DNA from: Geopsychrobacter sp. | Lineage (GTDB): Bacteria > Desulfobacterota > Desulfuromonadia > Desulfuromonadales > Geopsychrobacteraceae | Direction of reading: 5' to 3' | Length of the DNA: 5,452 nucleotides | Assembly: GCA_030620915.1 (NCBI GenBank) | Contig: JAUXIR010000144.1 | Coordinates: 1 to 5,452 of the forward strand | Shown here: positions 5,422 to 5,452 of the stretch, piece after piece | Numbering within the stretch: position 1 is the first letter of the stretch | How the letters are laid out: each line of letters starts with the position of its first letter | Notes under the pieces: model-generated | What the model was told of the DNA's origin: nothing | What the model saw: only the letters and a program-made list of their open reading frames with translations | The model's database searches: none | Position numbers and translations under genes: made by a program

Positions 5422-5452
5422 ATGACTCAAAAAGCCAGATTCCATTTTCACG
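5422..5452 (+). CDS. Partial gene start, possibly a REP-associated tyrosine transposase (Y1_Tnp)
   Basis: Only ten codons are in the window (MTQKARFHFH); the gene runs off the right edge. A good ribosome binding site (GGAG, five bases before the ATG) supports a real start. Many REP-associated transposases and other IS200-type Y1 transposases of this family begin with a short basic segment of the form M-x-R/K-K-x-R-F/I-x-F, followed by a Gly-Ala/Gly-Leu-Tyr-His block. The visible residues fit that beginning. The REP/MITE-like element 166 bases upstream supports the idea, since these genes are usually flanked by such repeats. Ten residues cannot prove a family, so the identity is a guess, while the existence of a gene start is more likely. 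Confidence 0.4.
   Translation, partial: MTQKARFHFH

Overview
The window holds four complete protein genes and what looks like the first ten codons of a fifth. The non-coding stretches between them contain several inverted and dispersed repeats. The mix of genes (a receiver-GAF-GGDEF signalling protein, a free-standing TSCPD/four-cysteine protein, a MocR regulator with a YbfB-type transporter) and the mid-to-high GC content suggest a free-living Gram-negative bacterium, perhaps of the Desulfuromonas/Geobacter type. That placement is an inference from gene content, not proof.

Layout. Positions 1-344 are non-coding and rich in dyads. They include a reasonable sigma70-type promoter (199-227) and a strong 12-bp leader hairpin (265-295) upstream of a diguanylate cyclase (345-1754, +). 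This gene converges on a MocR/YdcR-like PLP-dependent regulator (1875-3356, -). A 131-bp intergenic region (3357-3487) then separates the regulator from a divergent YbfB/YjiJ-family MFS transporter (3488-4705, +). The transporter converges on a small TSCPD-domain protein (4797-5054, -), with a GC-rich repeat between them (4719-4792). Positions 5055-5421 hold a 14-bp dyad, a 70-bp REP/MITE-like repeat (5187-5256) and further hairpins. A new reading frame starts at 5422 with a good ribosome binding site and runs off the window; its first residues resemble REP-associated tyrosine transposases.

How the parts may work together. The regulator-transporter pair is the clearest functional unit. The shared intergenic region has two exact 9-bp direct repeats (AACTGTTAT), 31 bp apart. 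They lie over the likely regulator promoter and upstream of the likely transporter promoter. This geometry resembles GabR-type MocR control, with autorepression plus activation of the divergent gene. The cyclase looks catalytically intact, with a complete phospho-receiver and a product-inhibition site, and its coding sequence is visibly more AT-rich than the neighbouring genes. No clearly new system was found; the candidate operator, the cyclase leader hairpin and the repeat/transposase end of the window deserve a second look.
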